Shown here: piece by piece, positions 45,392 through 54,808 of the stretch
How the letters are laid out: each line of letters starts with the position of its first letter
Numbering within the stretch: the stretch's first letter is position 1
Assembly: GCF_000936425.1 (NCBI RefSeq)
Contig: NZ_AVFK01000015.1
Location: 62,001 to 126,000, forward strand
DNA from: Skermanella aerolata KACC 11604
Lineage (GTDB): Bacteria > Pseudomonadota > Alphaproteobacteria > Azospirillales > Azospirillaceae
Direction: 5' to 3'
Length of the DNA: 64,000 nt
The notes under the pieces: model-generated
The model's input: only the letters and a program-made list of their open reading frames with translations
Told to the model about the DNA's origin: nothing
The model's database searches: none
Program-made: the position numbers and the translations under genes

Positions 45392-47011
45392 TCATTCCAC
45401 GGTGATGGAGGAGAAGTTCTGGTACCAGTTCTGCGCCTGGACGAAGCCCTTGACCTTCGACGTCATGGCGCGCGGAGCGACGTCGTGGGTGACGTAGAGG
45501 AACAGAGCGTCGTTGACGAACTTCTCGTGGACTTCCTGAAGCGCCTTGGTCTGCTCGGCCGGGGTGAAGGCGTTCTTGGCTTTCTGGAACAGCGCGTCCA
45601 TCTCGGGGTCGTTGTACCAGCCCCAGTTGGTGCCGTTGGGGGCCGTCAGCTTGCTGTCGAGATGCCGGATGAAGCCGGTGAACGGGTCCTGGATGAAGTA
45701 GGTGAAGTTGATCGCGTTGGCGCCCTTGACCTGATCAGACTTGGCGCCGGCCCGCCACAGGTTGACCATCGTGTTCCACTCGACCACCTCGAAATCGACC
45801 TTGATGCCGACCTCGCCCAGGGTCTGCTGGATGTACTCGTTCATCGGCAGCGGCTGCATCTGGCCCGATCCGCTGGCCGAGATCAGCACCTTGACGGTGA
45901 CCGGCTTGTCCGGCCCGTAGCCGGCCTCCGCCAGCAGCTCCTTCGCCTTCTCCGGATCGTAGGTGATGTCGAACTGCGGCTTGCCGAACCACTGGCTCGA
46001 CGGCAGCACATGGCCCTTGGCCGGAACCATCATGCCGCCCAGCAGCTCGCTCAAGCCGTCGCGGTCGACCGCAAGGTTGGCGGCCTTCCTGACCCGGATG
46101 TCGTTCCAGGGAGAACCCTCGACCCGGCTCAGATGCCATGTCCAGTTATGCGGATAGCCGTTGGACGTGATCTGGAAACCGGCCTGCTTCAGGCTTGGGA
46201 TCGCATCCGGCGCCGGGGCCTCGATCCAATCGACCTGACCGGAGCGCAGCGCCGAAGTCCGCGTGGCGGCTTCCGGGATCGGCACCAGCACCAGCTTGTC
46301 CAGCTTGGGCACGCGGGTTTCGTCCCAGTATTCCTTGAACGGCACCATCTCGGCCCGCTCGCGCGCGGTCCAGGACACCAGCTTCCACGGTCCCGTGCCC
46401 GAAGGCTGAAGCGCGAACTTGTTCCAGTCCTTGCCGACCGCTTCCCAGTGCGCCGGGCTGGAAATCAATATCCAGGCGAGCTGATACGGTACGAACGCGT
46501 CCGGCTCCTTCGTGGTCACTTCCAGCGTATAGTCGTCGATCGCCTTATACGAGGCCACCGCCGGGATGCGGCTGCGGCCCTGGGCCGCCTGCTTGGGATC
46601 GTATTGCGGCGACTTGTCGTTCAGCAGCTTATCGAGGTTCCAGACCACGGCCGAGGCCTTGAACTCCGACCCGTCGTGGAACTTGGCGCCCTGCCGCAGC
46701 TTGAAGACCCACTTGGTCTTGTCGGCGTCGTCGACCTTCCATTCCGTCGCCAGTCCCGGAACGAGGTCCGACGCCTTGTCCGCCGACGTCAGGTCCCAGT
46801 TCACCAGCGCATCATAGACGGTATAGCCCATGAACCGCTGGCCCTCGCCGCCCTGGTCGGTCTGGCCCGTCGTCAGCGGAATGTCCGCCAGCGTCATGCC
46901 GATCCGCAAAGTACCCTGGGCACTGGCGACACCCGGCGCCATCAGCGCCGCCGATACCGATAGCGATATCGATGCCGCAGCCATCAGCCGCTGGATCTTC
47001 TTGATATGCAA
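45392..47011 (-). CDS. Peptide ABC transporter substrate-binding protein (family 5)
   Basis: A 539-residue SBP_bac_5 protein with a Sec signal (LMAAASISLSVSAALMAPGV, cleavage after ASA). Domain signatures include the start GTLRIGMTLADIPLTTGQTD and WVFKLRQGAKFHDGSEF, with later RVRKAANLAVDRDGL. Family members bind peptides, but also nickel, opines, glutathione or sugars, so the ligand is open. The upstream genes (kinase and hydratase) and the downstream racemase homologue suggest an acidic sugar or amino-acid derivative rather than plain peptides. Confidence 0.93.
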   Translation of the reverse strand: MHIKKIQRLMAAASISLSVSAALMAPGVASAQGTLRIGMTLADIPLTTGQTDQGGEGQRFMGYTVYDALVNWDLTSADKASDLVPGLATEWKVDDADKTKWVFKLRQGAKFHDGSEFKASAVVWNLDKLLNDKSPQYDPKQAAQGRSRIPAVASYKAIDDYTLEVTTKEPDAFVPYQLAWILISSPAHWEAVGKDWNKFALQPSGTGPWKLVSWTARERAEMVPFKEYWDETRVPKLDKLVLVPIPEAATRTSALRSGQVDWIEAPAPDAIPSLKQAGFQITSNGYPHNWTWHLSRVEGSPWNDIRVRKAANLAVDRDGLSELLGGMMVPAKGHVLPSSQWFGKPQFDITYDPEKAKELLAEAGYGPDKPVTVKVLISASGSGQMQPLPMNEYIQQTLGEVGIKVDFEVVEWNTMVNLWRAGAKSDQVKGANAINFTYFIQDPFTGFIRHLDSKLTAPNGTNWGWYNDPEMDALFQKAKNAFTPAEQTKALQEVHEKFVNDALFLYVTHDVAPRAMTSKVKGFVQAQNWYQNFSSITVE

Positions 47012-47196
47012 CTCTGCCTCCGCCCGTTCCTGTCAGGTTTGGCGGAAGGCATCTTCAAGATCGGTGCCAGCGGCGGGTCGGGATTGGATGTCCTTGATCG
47101 CTCAAGGATTGGGCAGGCGCATCATCCGCAAGACGGATCGTTTCTGCTCAAGAATACGGCACTATGCAGGAGGTGCCCAATTGACCGGCAGGGCGT

Positions 47197-47955
47197 CTAC
47201 GCGATCTCCAGCATAGCCCGGCCGACGGCCGGGAACTCCGCCGCGATCCGGCACGGACCCTCGACGAAGATCGTTCCGGTGCAGGACCCTGTCGTGATCA
47301 GGTCGCCGGCCTTGATGCCGCCCAGGCTGCGGGCACCGGTGTTGGCAAGCCAGACCAGCATCCGCAACGGATCGCCCGCCGAGTTTCCTCCCACCGTCTC
47401 GAGCACCGGTTTGCCGTCGATCGAGAGCGACACCGGCTCGTTGACGGGATCGACCTCCCGCCAGTCGGGCCGGCCGCTGCCGACGACCAGCGCGCCATGG
47501 TTCATCTGATCGGCGACCTGGGCGAGCCGGTCCACCGAATTCCAGGCTGCGAAGCGGGTGTCCACGATCTCGATCGCGGCATGCACCGATCCTACGGCAT
47601 CGAAGACTTCGTCCTCCCCGTAGAGCTGCTGCCGGGCGATCAGCGTCTTCGAGAAGCGATAGACCAGTTCCGCTTCGACCCCGATCACGTTGAAGCGAGA
47701 GGCCGGTATGCGGGTGGCGCCGTCGAACACCGTGTCCGCCGTCAGGGCAGCCCGGAACGGTTCCGCCTCGGGAGTGATGGCGCCCACCTTCCATCCAGCC
47801 CGGGTCCCGAGCTTACGGACCAGATGATCCTGAACGGCGTAGGCGTCGTCCCAGCTACCGGGATTGGCCGGAGCCGGCAGGCTGGTCAGCCTGACACCTT
47901 TCCGGCGCGCGTCCAGCAGCAGATCCGCGGCGATCGAGACGTCGCGAGGCGTCAT
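47197..47955 (-). CDS. 2-keto-4-pentenoate hydratase / fumarylacetoacetase-like protein
   Basis: A 252-residue FAH-superfamily hydratase. The acid/metal residues are seen in IGVEAELVYRFSK (Glu pair), then AAIEIVDTRF, NHGALVVG and the C-terminal GDLITTGSCTGTIFVEGPC. Such enzymes hydrate or cleave 2-keto acids formed in aromatic or sugar-acid breakdown. The ATG at 47955 overlaps the kinase stop by four bases. Together with a KDG-type kinase, it points to catabolism of a 2-keto acid. Confidence 0.88.
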   Translation of the reverse strand: MTPRDVSIAADLLLDARRKGVRLTSLPAPANPGSWDDAYAVQDHLVRKLGTRAGWKVGAITPEAEPFRAALTADTVFDGATRIPASRFNVIGVEAELVYRFSKTLIARQQLYGEDEVFDAVGSVHAAIEIVDTRFAAWNSVDRLAQVADQMNHGALVVGSGRPDWREVDPVNEPVSLSIDGKPVLETVGGNSAGDPLRMLVWLANTGARSLGGIKAGDLITTGSCTGTIFVEGPCRIAAEFPAVGRAMLEIA

Positions 47956-48881
47956 ACCAGCCCCTCCCGCTTCAGGACGTCGGAGGGCATCGCGGAGCGT
48001 GGAATGATGGCGCCCCTGTATCCGACCACGGCGCCCGCCAGCCGATGACCGGCGCGTGCCGCGTCGACCGGGTTCGCTCCCGACAGCCGGGCGGTCAGGT
48101 AAGCGGCGGCGAAGCTGTCGCCGGCGGCGGTCGTATCCACGACCCTTTCGACCGGTTTCGCCTCGACCAAATCGTCCGACCCATCGACCATGACGCGGCA
48201 GGCCGGCTCGGCGAGCTTCAGCACCACCTCGGCAGGCCTTTGTCCCTCCAGGAACGTCTCCGTTCCACCTTCGCCGAACAGCAGGTCGAGATCCTCGGTG
48301 GAGGCAAGGGCTATGTCCGAACGGCTCAGGATGTCCCGGTATGCCTGCCGCGCGACGTCGCGTTCCGGCCAGCCGCGCGTCCTGAAATTGGTGTCGAAGG
48401 CGATCCGCACCCCGGCGGCGCGTGCCTTGTCCAGCGCATCGGACAGCACAGCGCGGCCCTTTTCGCCATAGAGCGACAGCGTGATGCCGGACAGGTAAAG
48501 CAGCGAGTAGTCCCGCGCCAGCGCCTCGATCAGGGCCGGCGTCTTTTCCAGGGCGAACAGGTCGCGCGCGGCGGCGCTGTCCCGCCAGTACTGGAAGCGG
48601 CGTTCGCCGCTAGCATCCGTCTGGATCACGTAGAGTCCCGGCAGGCGGCCCGACAGCCGCAAAACCTTGGACGTTCCGATGCCCTCCGCCTTCCAGGCGG
48701 CCAGCATCTCGTCGCTCCAGCCGTCGTCGCCCAGCGCCGTGACGTAATCGACCGGCGTGCCGAGCCGCGCCATGTAGAGCGCCGTGTTCAGCGTATCGCC
48801 GCCGTAACTACGCGTCAGGCTGCCATCGGCGTGCTCCGACAGCTCGATCATGCATTCGCCGATGCAGGCGACCCGAACCAT
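47952..48881 (-). CDS. PfkB-family sugar kinase, 2-keto-3-deoxygluconate kinase-like
   Basis: A 309-residue ribokinase-family kinase. The start MVRVACIGECMIELSEHADG and YGGDTLNTALYMARLG are those of KDG kinases, and the catalytic-base segment DTTAAGDSFAAAYL is intact. KDG kinase phosphorylates 2-keto-3-deoxygluconate from uronic acid breakdown. It is the first gene of the long minus-strand run to 40708. The 175-base gap upstream holds no clear operator. Confidence 0.88.
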   Translation of the reverse strand: MVRVACIGECMIELSEHADGSLTRSYGGDTLNTALYMARLGTPVDYVTALGDDGWSDEMLAAWKAEGIGTSKVLRLSGRLPGLYVIQTDASGERRFQYWRDSAAARDLFALEKTPALIEALARDYSLLYLSGITLSLYGEKGRAVLSDALDKARAAGVRIAFDTNFRTRGWPERDVARQAYRDILSRSDIALASTEDLDLLFGEGGTETFLEGQRPAEVVLKLAEPACRVMVDGSDDLVEAKPVERVVDTTAAGDSFAAAYLTARLSGANPVDAARAGHRLAGAVVGYRGAIIPRSAMPSDVLKREGLV

Positions 48882-49056
48882 GCTTGTCTCCGTCCCTATC
48901 TTCGATGCCTGGGTTGTTTCCGCCGGCCCCGGGACCGGCCCGAGAAGGCTGTCCGGTATAGGCTAGTCTGTACAGGCCGGTCTATTCCCATGGCTTGGCA
49001 AAGCATACACCGGCAAAACCTTCGGCCCGACAGTTTTCAGCCGTACAGCAGCGTGG

Positions 49057-50094
49057 TCATGCTTTACGAAACAGCAGGACACCGTCCGCGTCGGTGGTGC
49101 GGGTCAGAAGACCGCGGCGGAAAAGATGGTTCAGGTGAGCCAGCGCCTCGCCGACCGCGAAGACGAGCTGGTGCGGGTCGAGTTCGCGGCGGAACATGAT
49201 CCGCGTCACGTCCGCGATGGATCGCGGGGCTTCGCAGGCGGCCAGCGTTTCCGACAGGCGTTCCCTGTGGTGCGCCGCCAGTCCGTCCAGCCGCGCATGC
49301 AGGCCCCGGAAGGGCGTATCGTGCGACGGCAGGATCAGCGTGTCGTCCGGCACGATGCGAAAGCGTTCCAGCGTTTGCAGGAAATCGGTCAGCGGATCGG
49401 CCTCCGGTTCGGCGGGCCAGACGCTGATGTTGGGGCTGATGCGCGGCAGCACCTGATCGCCGGCGATCAGGATACCGGCGGATTGGCTGTAAAGGCTGAC
49501 ATGCTCGGGAGAATGGCCGCCGCCGATGATGACCCGCCATTCGTTGCCGCCTATCGCGATCCTGTCGCCTTCCCTCAGCCTGCGCAGCACCGGCGGCAGG
49601 GATTCCACTCCGCGGGCATAGGCGTTCCCGCGCTCCGCCAGCACGCCGAGCGACGCATCGTCCAGCCCGGCCCGCCGGTAGAAGGCAAGGCCGTTGCGGA
49701 CCATGGTTTCCGGGTTCTCCTGGCTGAGCGCGCGGCCGAGCAGCCATTCCGTCAGGCTGGCGCAGAACTCGGCGTCCCAGCGCTCGACCAGCCAAGCGGC
49801 AAGGCCGATATGATCCGGGTGGAAATGGGTCGCAACCACCCGGACGATCGGCTTGCCGCCCAGCGCCGAGGCGAAGACCTGCTCCCAGTAGTCCCTGGTC
49901 CTGTTGCTGCCGATGCCGGTATCGACGACGGTCCAGCCCGCATCGTCCTCCAGCAGCCAGATATTGATGTGGTTCAGCGCGAAGGGCAGGGGCATCCGCA
50001 CCCACAGGATACCGGGAGCCACGGCGACCGTTCGACCTGCTTCCGGCAGGTCGCCACTGTCGGCCGGTCGAGGATGCGGGTCGTGTCGGTCCAT
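49057..50094 (-). CDS. MBL-fold metallo-hydrolase (cytoplasmic)
   Basis: A 345-residue metallo-beta-lactamase-fold protein. The zinc motif is THFHPDHIGLAAWL, with later ligands in GGGHSPEHVSLY and the Asp in LIAGDQVLPRISP, and a C-terminal winged-helix-like region (ALAHLNHLFRRGLLTRTTDA). This domain pair is that of the glyoxalase II-like/LACTB2-type hydrolases that act on thioesters or RNA-related substrates. No signal peptide. The start is uncertain: ATG at 50094 or GTG at 50136. Confidence 0.85.
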   Translation of the reverse strand: MDRHDPHPRPADSGDLPEAGRTVAVAPGILWVRMPLPFALNHINIWLLEDDAGWTVVDTGIGSNRTRDYWEQVFASALGGKPIVRVVATHFHPDHIGLAAWLVERWDAEFCASLTEWLLGRALSQENPETMVRNGLAFYRRAGLDDASLGVLAERGNAYARGVESLPPVLRRLREGDRIAIGGNEWRVIIGGGHSPEHVSLYSQSAGILIAGDQVLPRISPNISVWPAEPEADPLTDFLQTLERFRIVPDDTLILPSHDTPFRGLHARLDGLAAHHRERLSETLAACEAPRSIADVTRIMFRRELDPHQLVFAVGEALAHLNHLFRRGLLTRTTDADGVLLFRKA

Positions 50095-50226
50095 ATGACG
50101 GGACTCTTGCAATGGTTTCACGGGGGAACCATTCACAGGAACCCGTCAGGGTTATACAGCCTTACTCCCTGAACACGTCAAGGTCTGTCAGAACAAGTTA
50201 ACCGTCGGTGCGGCCAACTATCCGCG

Positions 50227-50694
50227 TCAGCCGTAGCGGCGCATGCGCTCCAGCTGATCGACCGCTTCGACCGGCGTCTGCCCGCCGGCGGCAACCGCGA
50301 AGAAGCTCGACAGGTCGCCGTCCACGATGGATACGTGGCGCTCGATGGCGAGACGCGGCCCGGCCGTGCCGGCCGAGGCGGGAACGTCATGGCGGCTGCG
50401 GTAGCGGATGCGGCCCGCGGCGTCCGGCGCCTCGAAATGCCCTTCCTCCGCCGCGTCGTTCAGCCGGGTCACCAGTTCGGTGATCGCCTGACGCCGGCCA
50501 TGCGAGATCGTCAGGGGCAGCGTCGAGCAGATCGACAGGACGCTGTCGTCCTGTTCGAGCCCGATCGCCACAGGCCAATTGCCGTTTCGGCCCATCGCCT
50601 GGAAATTGAGGATTTCCTGCCCGTCCGGCTGCTTGGACAGACATACATGACGCTTTCCAAAATCCTGGCGCAAATACCCCAGAAGTCGATCCAT
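50227..50694 (-). CDS. YbjN-like domain protein
   Basis: A 155-residue soluble protein, start at 50694 behind GGGAGATCGGGCGGC. The central part (NFQAMGRNGNWPVAIGLEQD, then LTISHGRRQAITELVTRLND) resembles the YbjN/sensory-transduction-regulator fold, a type III secretion chaperone-like domain, of unclear molecular role. It lies 171 bases downstream of the LuxR-type regulator on the same strand and may be co-regulated. Identification is by pattern only. Confidence 0.6.
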   Translation of the reverse strand: MDRLLGYLRQDFGKRHVCLSKQPDGQEILNFQAMGRNGNWPVAIGLEQDDSVLSICSTLPLTISHGRRQAITELVTRLNDAAEEGHFEAPDAAGRIRYRSRHDVPASAGTAGPRLAIERHVSIVDGDLSSFFAVAAGGQTPVEAVDQLERMRRYG

Positions 50695-50865
50695 GCCGCC
50701 CGATCTCCCAACGGTTACCCGTGAGTGGGACGTCCTGCATCGAAAGAAAACAGAACGTCCCGTCACATTCATCCGTATGGTGAGACCAAGCCCTTCGCAC
50801 ATGCAACGTCTTCGAAGGTGAAGCCTGCTTTTGGGTGTCCGTACTGGTAAGACCAGCCTTTTACT

Positions 50866-51537
50866 CTACGCGGTAAGTCTGGGGGAAATACCATGTTGTA
50901 TCGCCCAAACGGCAGCCTGGGTCCGATTCTGAGCACGGATCTTTCGCATGACGTTCTTGAAGTGCATCTTAACGGTCGACTCGGTGATGTTAAGATTGCG
51001 TGCGATAGCTTTGTTGGATTGGCCGCCCAGTAGGCAGCGCAGGATTTCGATCTCCCGCTTGGACAGTTCGTTGCCAAGGGACGGCAGTGTCGCCGAATGC
51101 GTTGGCGCCGTTTCCTCGATCCCGCTGCTGATCAGGAGGTCGGCGATGCTGCGGGGAAAAACCGCCTCGCCGAGCATGACGAGATGCAGCGACCGCTGAA
51201 GGGCCTCGCAGGACATCGTCTTGTTGAGGCATCCGTCGGCGCCGGCCTGAAGCGCCCCGCTCATGATCTGCGACGTCAGTTCTGACGCCAGGACGACGAT
51301 GCGCGACACCGTTGTCGATGCGCGAAGCTGCTTGAGCAGCGCCATCTCGTCCGCATTGCCGCTTTGCAGGTTCAGCAGGATCAGGTCGGGATGGCTGCCC
51401 TGCCGGACAGCCACGGTCGCATCTGCGAGCGATGTATACTCCGCCGAGATTTTGAATGATGTCGTGCTGAGTAAGGCTCCCAGCGCGGCGCAGAAAAGTC
51501 GATCGCTGTCGACCAACATTACATCGCAGTTAGTCAT
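50866..51537 (-). CDS. LuxR-type response regulator lacking phosphoacceptor Asp
   Basis: A 223-residue protein with a receiver-like domain (1-120) and a C-terminal LuxR/FixJ helix-turn-helix (NELSKREIEILRCLLGGQSN, then AIARNLNITESTVKMHFKNV). The phosphoacceptor position reads LILLNLQSG, with Asn56 in place of Asp; part of the acid pocket (Asp10, Asp12) and the Lys in LNKTMS remain. It is therefore an atypical receiver, probably working without phosphorylation. It is divergent from a canonical LuxR regulator at 51896 across a 358-base gap. Confidence 0.88.
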   Translation of the reverse strand: MTNCDVMLVDSDRLFCAALGALLSTTSFKISAEYTSLADATVAVRQGSHPDLILLNLQSGNADEMALLKQLRASTTVSRIVVLASELTSQIMSGALQAGADGCLNKTMSCEALQRSLHLVMLGEAVFPRSIADLLISSGIEETAPTHSATLPSLGNELSKREIEILRCLLGGQSNKAIARNLNITESTVKMHFKNVMRKIRAQNRTQAAVWAIQHGISPRLTA

Positions 51538-51895
51538 CGCATGGCTCCCAGTTGAGCGGTATCATCCGCATCATTTAGCTTTTTATTGAATTCTTTACGA
51601 TTTCACATCGAAAGAGGTAGCTGGGTGACTTGACAATAAAAACTTACATGAAATCGATGTTCCGATGCTATAGGATACTTACAAGACCAAGCACACGTTC
51701 CTAAGCTGACAGCCATCAGGGGCAACCAAAAAGAGAGATTTTGGAGTTGGCGGGCTTAGCAGCTAAAGAATTCTTGCGAGGGGGATCCGATCCGTGGAGA
51801 GCAATCAAAGACTAGCCTGTTGGGAAGTCGCTGGACCCTTGCTGTTTGTTTCAAAAGCAACCAGTTTCCTCCAATGGCAGATGTGATAGCGCCAG
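51538..51895. promoter_or_regulatory. Divergent regulatory gap between two LuxR-type genes
   Basis: 358 bases, more AT-rich than the flanks, with no convincing gene. It holds an 8-bp inverted repeat (CGATTTCA at 51598-51605, TGAAATCG at 51649-51656), a TTGACA at about 51630 and TATAGG at about 51670, but the two hexamers are too far apart to be one promoter. It must carry the promoters of both regulators. Confidence 0.4.
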
Positions 51896-52558
51896 ATGAC
51901 CAGTAACTCATTGAAAGTCCTGATCGTCGACGATCACGCGCTCGTCTTGCACGGCTTTGCTCTTTCCGTGCTTGAACTTTTCCCAACCGCCGAAGTGCTC
52001 GAAGCGAACTCGCTTGAGGGAGCATTGGCCACGGTCCGCAGGAACCCGGATCTCTCTTTGGTTCTATTCGATCTCCATTTGGACAGTGACGATGGACTGA
52101 CCGGAGTCCGCCGGATGATCGAGGCTTTGGACGGAGTGCCGCTGATCGTGATATCGGCATCCGACGAAAGCGCCGACGTGATCGACAGCGTCCGCGCCGG
52201 TGCGAAGGGCTATATTTTGAAGTCGGGATCGTCTGCCCTGCTGGAGCACGCGATTTCGCTCGTCCTGTCCGGAGAAACCTACGTTCCGCTGCCGCGGACC
52301 GTCCTGGTCAGCGCCATCGCGGCGGAACCGGAACGGCCTACCAATCATATGCTGGACAGGCTGACTGATCGCCAGCGCGACGTCTTCCAGCTTCTGCTCG
52401 CCGGGCATTCCAATAAGGAGATCGCGCGCTCACTCGGCGTGCTGGAAGGCACGGTCAAGGTTCATGTTCGCGCTATCATGCAGAAACTGGGCGTAAAGAA
52501 CCGCACCCAGGTCGCTGTCGCGGCGGCAAGGGCAGGCTGCTTCCCGGAAGAAGTCTGA
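51896..52558 (+). CDS. LuxR-type response regulator
   Basis: A 220-residue response regulator. The receiver has VLIVDDHALVLHGF (acid pocket), LVLFDLHLDSDDG with the phosphoacceptor Asp, and GYILKSGS (Lys). The output domain is LTDRQRDVFQLLLAGHSNKE followed by LGVLEGTVKVHVRAIMQKLG, of the FixJ/NarL class. No sensor kinase gene is adjacent, so it is an orphan here. It is divergent from the atypical regulator at 50866, suggesting a linked pair. Confidence 0.93.
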   Translation: MTSNSLKVLIVDDHALVLHGFALSVLELFPTAEVLEANSLEGALATVRRNPDLSLVLFDLHLDSDDGLTGVRRMIEALDGVPLIVISASDESADVIDSVRAGAKGYILKSGSSALLEHAISLVLSGETYVPLPRTVLVSAIAAEPERPTNHMLDRLTDRQRDVFQLLLAGHSNKEIARSLGVLEGTVKVHVRAIMQKLGVKNRTQVAVAAARAGCFPEEV

Positions 52559-52666
52559 AGATAGGAAACCCGGCTACGGCGGCAGAAGTCCGATGCCGCC
52601 GGAGCTCGATCGGATAGCCCGAGCCGGACCGCCCATTCGGACTGCCCGGCCGGACCCGATCAGACG

Positions 52667-54721
52667 TTACTTCTCCAGGACGTAAGTTCCCGGCGCGTTG
52701 CACACCACAGGATACTTGTCGCTCCCCAGCGCCGGGGCCGGCACCATATCGCCCGCATGCGCGTTCAGCCACCTGACCCAGTCGGGCCACCAGCTTCCGG
52801 GCTGCTTGTCGGCGCCCTCCAGCCACGCTTCCGGAGACCTCACGTCGCGCGCACCTTCGCGGACGCTGTAGCCGCCCTTCTTGCCGGCGGGGTGGTTGAT
52901 GATCCCGGCAATGTGGCCGCTCGACGCCATGACGAAGCGGACATCGCCGCCGGTCAGCTGGGTGATCTTCCATGCGGCGTTCCACGGCACGATATGGTCT
53001 TTTTCAGCCCCCACCGCGTAAATGTCGACCTTGACCTTGCCAAGGTCAATCGGCACGCCGGCCAGCTGGATCTTGCCGGGCTTGACCAGGTTGTTCTCGA
53101 CATAGGTGTTGCGCAGGTACCAGCTATGGGCCGCCCGCGCCATCCGGGTGCCGTCGCTGTTCCAGTAGAGCAGGTCGAAGGCCGGGGGCTTGCCGCCCAG
53201 CAGGTAGTTGTTGACCACGTTGCTCCAGATCAGGTCGTTGGAGCGCAGCAGGTTGAACATGTTCGCCATCTCGCGGCTGTCGAGATAGCCCCGCTCCATC
53301 ATCTGCTGCTCGATGAAGTCGATCTGCGGTTCGTCCATGAAGAAGGCGCTGTCGCCGACCCGGCTAAAGTCCTGCATCGACACCATGAATGTAGCCGATC
53401 CGAACCGGGTGTCGCCCTCCGCCGCGAGATATGACAGCGTCATCGCCAGCAGCGATCCGCCGATGCAGTACCCGACCGGATTGACGCTGTCGCTGCCGGT
53501 GATGTCGCGCACGGCGTCGGCGGCGGCCAGCGGGCCGAGATTCATGTAGTCCTCGAAGGTGATGTCCTCCATTGAGGCATCGGGGTTCTTCCAGCTCACC
53601 ATGAACACCGTGAAGCCCTGGTCGACGAGGTACTTCACCATGCTGTTCTTGGGCTGCATGTCCAAGATGTAGAACTTGTTGATCCACGGCGGCATGATCA
53701 GGATCGGCACCTGACGGACTTGCTCGGTGGACGGCGAGTACTGGATCAGTTCGATCAGGCGGTTGCGCAGGACCACCTTGCCCGGAGTCACGGCCAGATT
53801 GCGGCCCGGCTCGAAGGCGGTCGCGTCGACCATGCTCAGCCGGCCTTCGCGCAGGTCGTGCAGCAGGTTGCGGGCACCGTCGGCCAGACTGGCGCCACCG
53901 GTCTCGACCGCGCGCCGCAACGCTACCGGGTTTGACATCAGCAGCAGGCTCGGGCTCATCGCATCGACGAACTGGCGCAGGTGGAAGGTGATGCGCTCAC
54001 GCTCCTGCGGGTCCATGTCTTCGTCCTCCATGCCCTGCCTCAGCAGAAAATCGGAGGCCAGCAGATACATCTCCTTCAGGGTCTTGTAGACGGGATTGCC
54101 GTTCCACTCCGGGGCGTCGAACCGCTTGTCGCTGCCGGTGCCGGTTTCCGGCGCCGTGCCCGTGGTCAGGCCCCACCAGCGGGCGCCGGCGGAGTTCCAG
54201 GTCTCCATCGCCGACGACCAGATCTGCATGTTGAGCTCCGCCGAACGCGTGAAGGCCTTGGCGGGGTCGCGGAGCGACCGCAGCCAGACTATCCGGAGCG
54301 CGCGGACAGCCTCCGCCCAGTCTACCGGAATCACTTCGCGCAGGGGGTTGGCGTTCCACATGCGGTCGATCGATGCCAGCATAGGGTCGGCGGCGACGAA
54401 GCGCTGGAACTGTTCCACCCCGGTCGCCAGTAGCGACCCCGATACGGCGTCGGCGCTCGCCACCCACCACGGCTGTTCCGTGCTGCCGACAGGGGCGAAG
54501 CCCCCCATGTTCTGCTTCATCCAGGACATCCACAGACCAAGCGCCGCCTCCGGAGTGGGTATCCCCATCCCAGCCTGACCATCGGCCGGCGGCTGGGTCT
54601 CCGATGCGGACCGCTCTTCCGGAGCCCCGGTCGTGGCGCCGCCGCTGGGGGCGGCTTCCTCGGCGCGCTTGCCGGCGGATGGCCGGCGGCGGCGGGTGTC
54701 TTCACCCTTGATGGTGGCCAT
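52667..54721 (-). CDS. phaC: Class I poly(R)-hydroxyalkanoate synthase
   Basis: A 684-residue PHA polymerase. The catalytic triad is Cys419 in the lipase-like box GYCIGGS, Asp575 in GAEKDHIVPW and His603 in SSGHIAGI. Other hallmarks are PPWINKFYILDMQPKNSMVK and FMVSWKNPD. It joins (R)-3-hydroxyacyl-CoA units into storage polyester at the granule surface. The N-terminal 50 residues are an extra, low-complexity charged extension. It follows a tiny gene and a PhaC-like hydrolase on the same strand. Confidence 0.96.
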   Translation of the reverse strand: MATIKGEDTRRRRPSAGKRAEEAAPSGGATTGAPEERSASETQPPADGQAGMGIPTPEAALGLWMSWMKQNMGGFAPVGSTEQPWWVASADAVSGSLLATGVEQFQRFVAADPMLASIDRMWNANPLREVIPVDWAEAVRALRIVWLRSLRDPAKAFTRSAELNMQIWSSAMETWNSAGARWWGLTTGTAPETGTGSDKRFDAPEWNGNPVYKTLKEMYLLASDFLLRQGMEDEDMDPQERERITFHLRQFVDAMSPSLLLMSNPVALRRAVETGGASLADGARNLLHDLREGRLSMVDATAFEPGRNLAVTPGKVVLRNRLIELIQYSPSTEQVRQVPILIMPPWINKFYILDMQPKNSMVKYLVDQGFTVFMVSWKNPDASMEDITFEDYMNLGPLAAADAVRDITGSDSVNPVGYCIGGSLLAMTLSYLAAEGDTRFGSATFMVSMQDFSRVGDSAFFMDEPQIDFIEQQMMERGYLDSREMANMFNLLRSNDLIWSNVVNNYLLGGKPPAFDLLYWNSDGTRMARAAHSWYLRNTYVENNLVKPGKIQLAGVPIDLGKVKVDIYAVGAEKDHIVPWNAAWKITQLTGGDVRFVMASSGHIAGIINHPAGKKGGYSVREGARDVRSPEAWLEGADKQPGSWWPDWVRWLNAHAGDMVPAPALGSDKYPVVCNAPGTYVLEK

Positions 54722-54808
54722 TGCGGTATTCCCCCCTTGTGGTGCCGGACTGGCCGGCGTCGGCTTGTTGAGGCGTAGCTTTGCAGTAGTGCCGTCTTTT
54801 TATGGCCG

